Part shown: positions 12,791 through 22,495 of the stretch, one piece after another
How positions within the stretch are numbered: position 1 is the first letter of the stretch
How the letters are laid out: each line of letters opens with the position of its first letter
NCBI GenBank assembly: GCA_946699065.1
Contig: CAMPDV010002035.1
Span: 1-64,000, forward strand
DNA from: Loxodes magnus
Taxonomy: Eukaryota; Ciliophora; Karyorelictea; Loxodida; Loxodidae
Reading direction: 5' to 3'
Length of the DNA stretch: 64,000 nucleotides
Program-made: the position numbers and the translations under genes
The notes under the pieces: generated by a model
What the model was told of the DNA's origin: nothing
Database searches by the model: none
What the model saw: the letters and a program-made list of their open reading frames with translations, nothing else

Positions 12791-13684
12791 ATGATTAAAC
12801 AAAAGAATGAACAATTTATTTCAGCCAAGTTCCCTGAAGAATAAATGGTAAGAATCTACTAAAATGCCTATGATGATCTATCAGATATGGTGACCGAAGT
12901 TTAATTTTACCCGCTTTCTGAAAATACTGAGTTAGTAGAGAAAAATACCTTGGACTAAGAAGTGATACAAGTGTTTAGAAATCAAATATGCCGCAAGTAT
13001 GAACAAGCAATGACCAAATTGATTTTTAAATAAAACGGAATAGTTTATTTGGTCTTCAACAATGAATAAAGATACTAGCAATTCGCATAATTCAGAGAAT
13101 AAACATTCAAAGGCGTTAGAATTCCTATCTAAGCAAGAAATTAATTTGAAAACTTTGATATTCATAACTACTCCGTTTACTTCATAATAAATGAATATTC
13201 AAACATTAAGAAAATAATGGAAAAAATGAGATAATATGGAAAACCTAGAGGAGAGGTATAGCATACATACCCAAACACTACAATGCTAACAGGTAGCAGA
13301 GTAGTGTACTTAGATTTAAAGGATACAGACGAAGCAAAGAGGATACCAGAAGTAATAGACCTGAACGGAAACAAAATGAGAAGACAGCACCAAGTAAATT
13401 TTATCTGTTGCTTATGCAAATGAAAGGGTTTCAGACCAACAATAACGAATGGTGAAAACAACAAAAAGAAAACTACATACAAGAGATTTAGAGATGCTTA
13501 AAGGAGAATTTAAATTAACAATAAAAAAACCAGATTTAAAAGCAAATAAGAGGATAATTAAAGTAGGAGAATAAATGATTATAGAGGAAGCAAGAGAAGA
13601 AGAGAAGGAAATAGAACGAGGAAAGTAGAAAAGTAGTTAAAACAACTATACAATTAAATTATAAAATTTTTTTATGCTAAATGA
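12791..13684 (+). CDS. Basic protein of 297 aa in the two-ORF unit (first ORF)
   Basis: ATG 12,791 to TGA 13,682-13,684 is 894 nt, exactly 298 codons. The N-terminal two thirds is a compact, mixed-charge domain (F-P-E-E-Q-M-V-R-I-Y-Q-N-A-Y-D-D-L, then N-G-I-V-Y-L-V-F-N-N-E-Q-R-Y, then F-K-G-V-R-I-P-I-Q-A-R-N-Q-F) with an RNA-binding-like alternation of strands and helices. A short cysteine cluster follows (F-I-C-C-L-C-K-W-K-G-F, whose W is TGA). The last 80 residues are strongly basic (R-G-S-K-R-R-R-E-G-N-R-T-R-K). I cannot name the family; nucleic-acid binding is an inference from charge and the Cys cluster. Confidence 0.6.
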
Positions 13685-13709
13685 ATAAATAAGAATTATT
13701 TTCATCAAA

Positions 13710-14701
13710 ATGGAATTGGACAAAAAAATGAAGGCTTCAAAAAGAATTTCTATACCAACTCCTCGAAGAAGGAGAGGAAACAAGAATCTATTCTCGGGCA
13801 GTCTTCTTATACTTAACCTTAACCATTTTTTAATTATCTTAGCAAACTGGAATATAATAGAACTATGGAGGACGGAAATAGACTCAGAAAAAAACTTTTT
13901 GCTTATTCAAATATCGAAGGAGAAGTCTAGAAAGCAGGCGAAGCCTGCTTTGTACCAGGAGGTTTCTAAGTTTAACCCTTTTGGCCAGATGAGCATGGAA
14001 TAGCTCATTAAAGTTGTACTAAACGTCCTGGAAGAGGTCTAAAAGCTAATGAAGGACAATGAGAAGCTAATGCAACAACTTACCCTAGCAGAAGGAATAG
14101 AGTCAAGACTCATGTACTAGGAAAGAGAGCTAAGCGCCTTTTGAAACATACCAAAATGATAGAATAGCTAATCCTAAAACTAGTTTCAGAAACAGCTGAA
14201 CTGGATAACAGCGGAAAAATAAGAGAGAAATTGTAAACATTTAAGAAGAACAAAGCAAAACTGGAGCTATAAAAATGGAAATTGAAGCCTAAAAAGAGCA
14301 TATCCATCAAGAAAAATAATTAAAAATCAAAAAGAAATGCTTCTGTGGAAGCGTATGACATCTTTATCGGAAGTGTTGGAAATTTTAATAGAAATAAAAA
14401 AATATTGGATAAAAGAGAAAAAAAGACGAAGTCTGAATGAAAAGAATGTATTCTAACCCGGATGGTTTAATATAAAAAATCAAGAAGGAACTAAGGCATA
14501 TAAAAGGAAGGAAAGCCTAGAGAAACCAAAGTTCCCAATCTTGTTAAAATTGAGTGGCCCAAATTTTTATATTTAACAGTAGGGAGCATGAACTGCTTTC
14601 ATCCTTACGGGGTTGAAAATCCCTAAAACGGAAAATATAAATTAATAATATTATTATTATTATATATATTATTTAAAACCGCCATAGTTGTTCGAAGGTG
14701 A
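13710..14701 (+). CDS. Basic coiled-coil protein of about 325 aa in the two-ORF unit (second ORF)
   Basis: ATG 13,710 opens M-E-L-D-K-K-M-K-A-S-K-R-I-S, then R-R-R-R-G-N-K. A helical segment follows (E-Q-L-I-K-V-V-L-N-V-L-E-E-V-Q-K-L-M-K-D-N-E-K). At 14,114-14,127 removing GTACTAGGAAAGAG (14 nt) joins this to a second helical, Lys-rich frame (K-R-L-L-K-H-T-K-M-I-E-Q-L-I-L-K) that ends at TGA 14,699-14,701. The total, 992 minus 14, is 978 nt or exactly 326 codons. A 14-nt intron would be extremely short; a 1-nt frameshift is the alternative. The stop lies inside a hairpin (gttgttc...gaacaac, 14,687-14,706). Function unknown. Confidence 0.5.
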
Positions 14702-14715
14702 ACAACAAGGACGTC

Positions 14716-14923
14716 TTCATCAGAGGTTGGGGAAGTTAAGTACTCATAATCGACTTTATGTCTTCCTCTGCTTTGGTTTGGCCTCGAGACATAAGATTCT
14801 TAGACCTTCGGCACTGGCTTAGTTTAGTTTAATTCTGGAACGAAAAAGAAATAATATTGCGAGCTTCATCAGAGGTGGGGAATTTAAGTACCCATAATTG
14901 ACACACGTCGTCCTCTGCTTTGG
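14716..14923 (+). ncRNA. Two structured RNA-like units with conserved stems
   Basis: Two imperfect copies about 149 bp apart (14,716-14,776 and 14,865-14,923) share CTTCATCAGAGG at one end and CCTCTGCTTTGG at the other. CAGAGG pairs with CCTCTG in both. Inside, TGGG pairs with CCCA in the second copy and with CTCA (one G-T wobble) in the first. A GAC/GTC mini-stem encloses a loop that differs between copies. Pairing is kept while sequence changes, which points to an RNA structure. A further hairpin sits just upstream (14,687-14,706). I do not recognise the RNA: it is not 5S, tRNA or U2. It may be the 3' part of the two-ORF element. Confidence 0.45.
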
Positions 14924-15277
14924 TGATGCAATGAGACACAATCCTGCCATGTCCTTGGACCTCCAACAAGTAGAAAAGATTACGAGTATTCTTAAATTAT
15001 ATCACTCTAATTTAGATCACCATTAGCTCACAAGCAAAGACTTCAAACATATTCCCTTTCAATAGTTTCTTCAATGCAGCTATTGAAGCTTGTTGAGATT
15101 ACTATCATTTTGGTACGCTTGAGAAATTTTTTTAGTGTCTGATTAAGAAATTATAAAATCCCTCGCCCTCCTTAGTAGCGATACTATCAAGACTGGCATT
15201 AATTAAGATTATTATAATACTTTATTGTGTAGGTTGAGGTAACAGTGTATTGACTAATACTCAATCTAATAAAGTAT

Positions 15278-16000
15278 TCAACTATGAAATAAGCTTAGCA
15301 GATTATAAAAATATATACCAATAAAAATGAACTGATTAATATAAATGCCAATTGAATGTTGCTTCCTTTTAGTGGAAATCTCTGTACGTTTGTGTAAACA
15401 ATAAACTTTTACTAAAGCATCAACATTTCTAGAAGCCTTTTGTGCTATGGAGGTTATAGGCAAAATGTAGGAACGAGTATAGCAAGACAGTTGTTAACCT
15501 AAACAGCTTTTCTTGATGTGAAATCATAGGAAATGCTTCCTTTGAAGAGCTTTAAATAAATAATCTCTTCGAGAATCTTGAAAAACGAATTACGAAGCTT
15601 CAACATTTGTAAATGGAATAACCTTCATTGAGAAAAATTTTCTTCCATGATACTAGTTCTACTTACTTTACTAACAAAGGGAGTTGATCTAGCTTTGTAT
15701 CCTTATATGTGATAAATTTGGTAAGCTTTAAATAAAATCGGCATTATTCTTATGAATTAGCTCAAAAACACATTCTATAATGTTTCCTTAGCTACGAGTT
15801 TGAAATTATTAATTATCTTCATATTAGTGAGCTTTTAAGGTAAATAGGATCTACCTTTTCCTCATCCACTTTCTTAACTTTAGATTTAAATAAAAAGGAG
15901 AAAATTTACGTTTTTGGCAAAAGTGGTATATCAAGTAAAGCCTTCATTATCAACAACCTTTAAGCAAAAATATAATATTTTAAGTTCTATTGAAGTTGGA
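15278..16000 (-). CDS. Unrecognised gene with a stop-free C-terminal 60 codons
   Basis: The minus strand reads A-D-F-I-Q-S-L-P-N-L, F-Q-D-S-R-R-D-Y-L-F-K-A-L-Q-R-K-H-F-L-W, P-I-T-S-I-A-Q-K-A-S-R-N-V-D-A-L-V-K-V-Y-C and R-T-E-I-S-T-K-R-K-Q-H-S-I-G, ending at TGA 15,278-15,280. The last 60 codons contain no TAA, TAG or TGA at all. The 5' end is unclear because a second coding-like frame (M-K-I-I-N-N-F-K-L-V-A-K) overlaps it, so an intron probably lies between. No domain recognised. Confidence 0.45.
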
Positions 16001-16610
16001 GTTTCTTTTTACCACAATAAAGCATTATCTTTGCTTATTGAACTAGAAATATCAAATTGCAATCCACTGTAGTGCCTATATTCCTTGTATTTTTGCAAAT
16101 AATAACAATCTTCTTATATTTCTCCTTTTTAGTTACTCAATATTACTAAACCTTTGATATTGTCAAAAGAGATATTTCTTAGGTTTAAATAACGATAATT
16201 TAAGTAATCATATTACTAAGTATAGCTACTACCTTTTAATTATAGACTTCAATAATATTTAATAGCACTGCTACTATTATTTCTATAGCTAGCTCTATAC
16301 TAAATAGTTATCATATCAATGTATAACTTAAATCATGTTGCATTATCAATGCCTCTTATCTAATAAAGCTAGTATTTAAAGAGTAAGTTTGAAAACTAAT
16401 TAATAGTAGTTACTTATAACTTAAGTGCTTTATATCTTAACTATTTTGCTTTATTTTCTGTTTCCTTTTGTTTCTACTAAGATCCTTTTATCAGCTATTA
16501 AGCACTCCATTTTATTACTATTTGTCTACTTTTCTTAATTCCCCTTTTGATTTAATAAGCTTAGTCTCCTTTAAGCTCTTTTAATTTTCAACTAATTGTA
16601 GGCTTTAAAA
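16001..16610. other. AT-rich interval with no gene I can support
   Basis: T-rich on the plus strand, with no recognisable motif and no frame of convincing composition. Confidence 0.4.
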
Positions 16611-16619
16611 AGTAAGACA

Positions 16620-17981
16620 GTTCTTAGAGTATTAATAATGAAGAGTATTTAGCTCTAGATTTATCCATCTTATCTCTATAGATGATCCTTCTCTATTAGC
16701 TTTAGAGAACATTAGCAAAATCTCTTTTGTAACTACGAAGTTTCCTTAAGGTCTTAAGGCTCTCTCGCTTTAAAACAAGAAGCTAGCAATTGATCCTCAA
16801 ATAAGCTTAATTTCAGACTCACTTATTAAGCGAATTGAGATAAATCTGGCTGATCTTTTAGATGAAGTCTAGGAGTGTCTAAAGTATAAAGAGCTGTTTC
16901 TTAGTTATAGTTCTCTGATTATTGCTAGATAAACTTGCTTAGAAACTTCATTCAATTGAAGCAAAAGGATGTGAACTGCAATCATTTAAGAACAAAGAAA
17001 GTAGACCTAGTTAGTATAAAGGCTAGCTAGTCTAGATATAAGCGGAAATTAGCTGTCTTAGATTAAACTGCTTAAGATATTAAAATTTTGAGCTTTTAAT
17101 GTGAATTAGAACAAGATAAGACATCGAAGTTCTAGGAGAGGATTATTGATCTTACTGACATTCTGTGGAGAAAAACTGATTGAAGGATATAAACCAAATA
17201 GGGAAATATCAAAAAAGCTCATAAGTCTCAACTCAGATTGCAATTAAATTGAAATGCTAGATGTATTTCTGGTGTAACCTTAGTAGATAGCGTCACTAGC
17301 ATTATCACATAATAGGATTTTATAGAAAGACACCAAATAATTCTAAGTCCCATCTTTTCAAAATATTTCCTTAAACATAATCACATACAACACTTCTCAT
17401 TATCCTTCCAACTAACTGAACGAGCATGTAGTGCCATTAATAAATTTAGTAAGTTTCTTGATGATCTGTTCACTATAATTTATTAGAAGAGGCTTTTCCT
17501 GAAACTAATTGAAAAGTTTAAAAACTGGTGTGCTGCACTAAGTTAGTAGCACTCGATTATTAGCATAATAAGATAGATTTTTAAAGGAAAATTTGATTAT
17601 TTTTTAAGCCTTAATTATCTTGAAAAGATAGACTTTTTACAAAGATAGAAGAGACTAGGAAATCTATTAAAAAGCTAATCTCTCTTTAGAATATCACAAG
17701 CTAATCACTGGCATAGTGCTATTAATATTTTTCTTTTCCTTTTTCCATCTTATGTTGTTTAAATAGCTTTACTTAACAATTTTTTAAGTACAATAATGCT
17801 TTTAAAGGAAGGCTTAGGGAGCTTCTTTTAGTTTAATATAGGTTTCTTTTATTAATTTCTTAATTCTAATTCTCTTTTGATTTTTAAAGGAACTAGGAGA
17901 TTATTTTTCTTAAGCTGTCATTTACTAAATATCTTGAAAAGACTATAAGAAGCTTTTAATTATAGTCTTCTACTTACATGA
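16620..17981 (+). CDS. Unrecognised protein of about 440 aa
   Basis: The first exon-like frame reads D-D-P-S-L-L-A-L-E-N-I-S-K-I-S-F-V-T-T-K and I-S-D-S-L-I-K-R-I-E-I-N-L-A-D-L-L-D-E. Then the frame shifts; a 17-nt removal, GTGTCTAAAGTATAAAG, reconciles it. A very long clean frame follows: L-R-T-K-K-V-D-L-V-S-I-K-A, E-Q-D-K-T-S-K-F-Q-E-R-I-I-D-L-T-D-I-L-W, L-T-E-R-A-C-S-A-I-N-K-F-S-K-F-L-D-D-L-F and F-K-N-W-C-A-A-L-S. It ends at TGA 17,979-17,981. The start codon is not certain. A leucine-repeat-like reading in another frame (L-D-I-S-G-N-Q-L) is a shadow of this frame. No family assigned. Confidence 0.5.
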
Positions 17982-18439
17982 TCCCCCAATTAGATTTTCA
18001 AATAAAAGTGAATAATTAAAGTAGACTCATTCCTGCATTTTTTCTTTATAGTATCTCCAAACTCCTAACTTCGTTTTCAAGTTATATTATCATCGCTCAT
18101 CTACAACTCCTAGCATTAAGTAAGTTTAAATTTTAGATTATAGATTCAAACTCTTATTGGCTTCTTAGTTATAATTAAGCTAGCTCTTGTAATTGCAATT
18201 TCTTTGTTGTTTTAAATATACTTTAATTAATTAAATTGACATTAGATATCTGAACTCGTTTACAAAGCTTAATTATTATCGTTTAGTTGAGAAGAAGTAA
18301 ATTCCTTTAATTCTTTACTGCTTTCTATTCCGTGATTTGAGGCACAGCATACTACTTTAGATCCACAGTCTTAGATCACTACCCTTTTTCCATGTTTCAT
18401 TCTGTTATTCCGCGTTTTCTTTTATTATCTAACTTTGGT
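17982..18439. other. Interval with no gene I can support
   Basis: AT-rich and T-rich on the plus strand, with no convincing frame on either strand. Confidence 0.4.
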
Positions 18440-19975
18440 AAACTTTCACTTCTACAGCTCTAGCTTTGGTGTACTATGGTATTGTGATTCGATATTTAGA
18501 AGACAAAGCTAATGTTTTTGGATTTAAATGCAATAACTTTGATACTACATTAGTATATAGAGGAAGAGCTTATGACTTAATCCTACTATCTAAATCGGAA
18601 AAAGGTATTTAGCATTTAACAAAGGAAGCAAATAGTGCTTTTAGAACGTCTTTCTTAAATACAAATACTACCAAATGAGTATCTGTATAGTTTTTGAAAA
18701 AGAAAGGAAAAGAAACCAAGAAAGGCTTATAAATTAAAGAGAAACAAGCCTTTAAAAATAATAAGTCACTTACTTAGGAATATTATTGCATGAGAAAAAT
18801 AATCTCATTAATCACTGTAAGGAAGCGGGGTTTAAATAGCTAGCTGTAGTAAAGAAAGTTATTTATCAATTGTTAGATTTAAAAACTTATACCTTAGTAT
18901 TTTAAAAACCTTTGCCGATACTTTATTTTGCCTAAGATTGAATATGAGGAAGAATTAGTACCTTGGACTGTTTAAAAAGATATTACTTCGATATTAAATG
19001 AAATTGGTATGAGTATGAGATTCATATCAAGAAAAGCTTTTTAAGCAGAACCAAGATCTTTTAGTGAATCATGTTATGTAGACTTAAATTAGCTTCCTTA
19101 TAAATACATCATGACTCTCAGGTTTTTAAAATTTTTAATAAAATTAGAAAAGAAAGTTTGGAAAAAGGCAATTCAATAATAGGAAGGAAGAGCGTTTGAA
19201 AATAACTGAAAAGAAGATAACGAATACTATAATGACGTGATGAAGATGGATTAAGGTTATAATATTGATTCAAATGAAAAATTAAATAAGCACAAGATGA
19301 ATTATTGTTGATAAGCATGCTAAAATTTAAATAAAAATAAGATTTTATAGAGATTCTGATCAAAGTATTAACAGAATGACTAAACGGATATCTTTGTAAA
19401 ATAATTTCAAAGTTTGACTTAGCTTCCAGAATTAATATATTCTGAACTTAATAAGCATTACGTAAGAGAAATCAATAGCATATATAAATGAGAATCCAAT
19501 CATACGATGTTCAAAAGGAGTTATAAGACTATGATTATTATATTGATAATCCTTATTGTAAATGTGGAGAGTATGACACTTTTGATCAGATAATGATATG
19601 TATTATAAACACTAAGGGACTGATTTTTATGACAGGTTGGAAATCTTGATATAAAGAAACTAATAATTTACGATCAGGTATATATTAATTAACTTCCTAG
19701 AAAGTAATTAGATTATTTAGATCTTTAGATTAAAATTTCCACAGAAAGCTACTATCTTTCAGAGTGCAATTCTTCGATGTGATAGATGAGATTGGAAGAG
19801 CAGAATTCAAGTTTAACAAATTGAAGAAGAGAGAATGATGATTTGCTTTTTAAGACTTTGAAAGTGTCTTCGATCGAAAGAAGTAATTTTTGCAATTAAA
19901 GATGTCCATAAGCACTTAAAGTTAAAATCTAAACTAAATAAACTTGATATATATGCAAGATATTTCATTTTTCTT
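18440..19975 (+). CDS. Unrecognised multi-exon gene
   Basis: Clear exons include K-I-E-Y-E-E-E-L-V-P-W-T-V-Q-K-D-I-T-S-I, Y-V-D-L-N-Q-L-P-Y-K-Y-I-M-T-L-R-F-L-K and E-N-N-W-K-E-D-N-E-Y-Y-N-D-V-M-K-M-D. A 17-nt intron GTAAGAGAAATCAATAG (19,462-19,478) joins these to M-R-I-Q-S-Y-D-V-Q-K-E-L-Q-D-Y-D-Y-Y-I-D and C-K-C-G-E-Y-D-T-F-D-Q-I-M. A last exon holds F-F-D-V-I-D-E-I-G-R-A-E-F-K-F-N-K-L-K-K and W-W-F-A-F-Q-D-F-E-S-V-F-D-R-K-K. At least one further short intron is needed around 19,600-19,720. Boundaries of the first and last exons are approximate. The C-x-C-G is not followed by the rest of a PHD finger, so I assign no domain. Confidence 0.45.
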
Positions 19976-20642
19976 CTCATATTTAAAGGTTTGAATATTC
20001 AATTCTTCATCAGATTTTCTGTAACCATATTTTCAAATTAATTATGAACTAAACTTTTAAAAATTTTAAGTCTTTTAAAGCATCTCTCCATAAGTTATAT
20101 TCACAAGCCAATCTTTTCAGTTTTAATTATCTTAGTCAGACTATTGTTCATATAGCTGATACTTTCTGTGCTATATTTAATCTAATAGCTGATTTGACTT
20201 AATATTGAATTAAACTTTTTGATATTGAATTAGTTAGTTATAAACTGAATTAGCTACTAGATGTATTATTATAAGTTACTTCTTCTTTCTAAAAACAAAA
20301 AGGAAAGAGTTTTCCCTATTTTATATAAGATTAAGCCTTATTTACCTTCCTTTCCCTTTCCCTTTCACTATACATTAGCTCAGCTAGTTATGCATTTCCT
20401 CGTTTTAGTTTAATACTTTACTTAAATTAATTCTTGTAACCCTTGATCTTATGTTCGCCCTTTTAAGGAACTGAAGACAGCTATTCTAGCCTTAGAGTTT
20501 TCTTGTCTTCTTTCAAGTTTCAAAGCTCTTAATTTAGCAAATAGTGCTATCAGATTTTTATTTATTTAACCCCAAGAAGCCTATCTAAGTTACTGCTTCT
20601 AGCTTTTTATATATGATATGACATAGAAAAATTTAACTGAAA
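19976..20642. other. Interval with no gene I can support
   Basis: T-rich flank between two plus-strand genes. It probably contains the 3' flank of the first and the promoter of the gene at 20,643. Confidence 0.4.
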
Positions 20643-21548
20643 ATGGACATATTTTTAAAAGCTGCTGGCACTTATAAGAAAAAGGTATACGGTGGAGATT
20701 AATTACTATTGAATATAGTAAACGCTCAAAAAAGAAGAATGAGACAAATGTTTGGATTTAAAGGAGACAGAAACAAGATAACTACTGTCAATAAGGGATA
20801 AATTAGCTTGAATCGATACGTAATAGAAGAATGCGAGTCTAGTAATTCTAGAGAAGAATGGAGTGACCCCTTGAACATTTGAGAAAACTTATAAACTGAT
20901 TCCGTGACTAACCTAGCAAAGGAAAAAATCACGTAAATAGAATATTATTATTATTCTACTGTTTTAAAAAGACCTAATGATGAAGATTGCCTCTCATTAC
21001 TCAGATCAGGATATGACGAATTTATTGGAAGAAGAATTAGAATAAATCTAAGAAAATGAGAAGACTGATCAGATTAAATAATTTCCAAGAATACTCTTAT
21101 TTGTGATTCTATCTTACCTTGTGGTAAACCTATCAATGGTGAAGCAACATAAATAAATTCATTCATAATAATACTTTTAAGCATCTTAAGTGTATCCATA
21201 ACTTTATAGTTTAATGGATTTTAAATTTTGTGTACTATACTTTTACATTCCCAAACATTCTTACTACCCCAACAATCCTCCATTCGTTTTTCTCACTTCC
21301 TTATTTTAAATACTATCTATCTAATAATCTTCTTAGAAAATGATAACCTTGAGAGAAACCCCAGATAAAAAAGAAGGAAGAGAAGAAAGAAAGAACGCTT
21401 AATTAATTTTGCGTAACTGAAAATGCATTCGAGATCTGGAGACAGGCATAAGGATAACTTTCATATAAAAACGGTCATGAAATCTAAACGCGTTAATAAA
21501 TATATCTTAAAAATGCTCCTTTAAACACTATGCATACACTACAGCTGA
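20643..21548 (+). CDS. Unrecognised basic protein of 301 aa
   Basis: ATG 20,643 to TGA 21,546-21,548 is 906 nt, exactly 302 codons, with no intron needed. The N-terminus reads M-D-I-F-L-K-A-A-G-T-Y-K-K-K-V-Y-G-G-D, then N-A-Q-K-R-R-M-R-Q-M-F-G-F-K-G-D-R-N-K. The middle is acidic and neutral (E-E-C-E-S-S-N-S-R-E-E-W; K-R-P-N-D-E-D-C-L-S-L-L). The C-terminal third has a dense basic run (R-N-P-R-Q-K-R-R-K-R-R-K-K-E-R) that could be a nuclear signal. Three in-frame TGA codons fall where Trp fits (N-I-W-E-N, R-K-W-E-D-W-S-D). No family recognised. Confidence 0.6.
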
Positions 21549-21940
21549 TATACTCTATACAAACGAAGCTTTAATTTATATATCTATATAGTTTACTTCA
21601 ATTATCTCTTCTAGTTTATTAAAATCCATTTTATAATGTTTCAGTCTATCCTATTAGTCTTTCTATTTTTTAAATTGAAGAGCTTAAAGATTTAATGTTT
21701 TCCAGCTTATTTTCATCGTTTTCTTACTCGCCTTTTAATTTCTTTACTAAACTATCTTTTTAACGATTCATTTTTATTTAGCTAATTCTCAATATTTTGT
21801 GTATTTGTGGCTTTCTTATTTCTAATTACTTAATCTCTTCTTACACTTCTCTTATTCTCTTTTCCTCTTAAACTCCAAAAAAGTACTTTTTTTCTCTTCA
21901 CATTTCACTTTAATTTACGTTAGTTCTTTGTGTTCAAACT
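21549..21940 (-). other. Coiled-coil-like coding segment, gene ends not resolved
   Basis: On the minus strand this reads as a helical, charged stretch (A-T-N-T-Q-N-I-E-N-Q-L-N-K-N-E-S-L-K-R and F-S-K-E-I-K-R-R-V-R-K). I cannot find its start or its connection to a neighbour, and other frames on the same strand also look coil-like. Confidence 0.25.
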
Positions 21941-22442
21941 TTTATGTTCCTTTTAGAAGGAAAGAGAAACTACTAGCGAGGAAGGTTAGCTGGATATATC
22001 CTAATTAGTGCCTAAATAGCTTTATAAGGCTTATTGCAAACTGCTAGGGTATGAGGTTTAATTAACATTCACTTGTCATGTTTCAGCAGTACTGTATATG
22101 GTAAGAGTGGATCTAAGGATTAGTGATACTTATGTAAACAGCTGATAAGTAAACGAGGTAAAGTAAATGAAGGACTATGAGGAGGTTAAGTATTTGTATA
22201 TGAGATCTAAGTCATTTAATTATAAATAGAGATAAAAGGACGAGATAGCAATCGAAATTAAAGAAAAGAAATTTAATGCCATTAGAGCGACTAGATGATA
22301 TTAGATAATAATTCTATATCAGAGGAAGGAAAACTCGTTGATAATAAGCTTAAGTATATACTTTGAGGAAACACTTTTGAAGGTTATAAGGATTAAGTTC
22401 TTTATATCTAGAATGAAGAGAAAAAGAAAAAGAGAAAATGAG
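21940..22442 (+). CDS. Paralogue of the 3' half of the gene at 27,689 (unit A)
   Basis: Base-level similarity to 28,030-28,600 is obvious (ggaaggttagctggatatat against ggaaggttaggctgataata, then a shared cctaattagtg). The plus-strand frame that looks most protein-like reads K-D-Y-E-E-V-K-Y-L-Y-M-R-S-K-S-F-N-Y-K, then E-I-A-I-E-I-K-E-K-K-F-N-A-I-R, and stays open past 22,442. Another frame ends at TGA 22,440-22,442 after N-E-E-K-K-K-R-K. Which frame is used is uncertain. It faces the convergent gene at 22,496-23,517. Function unknown. Confidence 0.35.
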
Positions 22443-22495
22443 ATTAGCTTTTAACTTGCAACTCTGTATCTCATTGATTGTGGGTGAGTAATATA

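Larger units (their letters stand above)
1..13020. repeat. Left copy of a direct segmental duplication of at least 13 kb
   Basis: Positions 1-10,378 align to 50,793-61,170 at a constant offset of 50,792 with almost no differences. After about 10,380 the offset becomes 50,974, and by 13,020/64,000 it is 50,980, with many more substitutions and short indels. Both ends are cut by the window, so the true length is unknown. The copies are in the same orientation. Confidence 0.97.
12486..14990 (+). mobile_element. Possible retroelement-like unit: two ORFs followed by structured repeats
   Basis: Two non-overlapping plus-strand ORFs (12,791-13,684 and 13,710-14,701) are followed by a short ATT run and two related hairpin-forming units. 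Its 5' part recurs at 63,471-64,000. Composition is less AT-rich and richer in G than the flanks, with A-rich coding strands. Two small basic proteins plus a structured 3' end suggest a LINE or other non-LTR element with ORF1-like proteins. I found no reverse transcriptase or endonuclease motif, so the classification is tentative. Confidence 0.35.

Noticed and set aside
14680-14990. 5S rRNA, tRNA or spliceosomal RNA
   Set aside because: No T-loop or box motifs and no resemblance to the 5S or U2 core. Only the stem pattern is supported.
17000-17330. Leucine-rich-repeat-like reading (L-A-S-L-D-I-S-G-N-Q-L) on the plus strand
   Set aside because: It is in a different frame from the long clean frame running to TGA 17,981, which has better composition across the whole stretch. 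With no hard stops, shadow frames easily mimic LRRs.
19510-19640. PHD-finger-like start (C-x-C-G-x8-M-I)
   Set aside because: The second half of the finger (C-x2-C...W-x-H) is absent in any spliced frame I tried.
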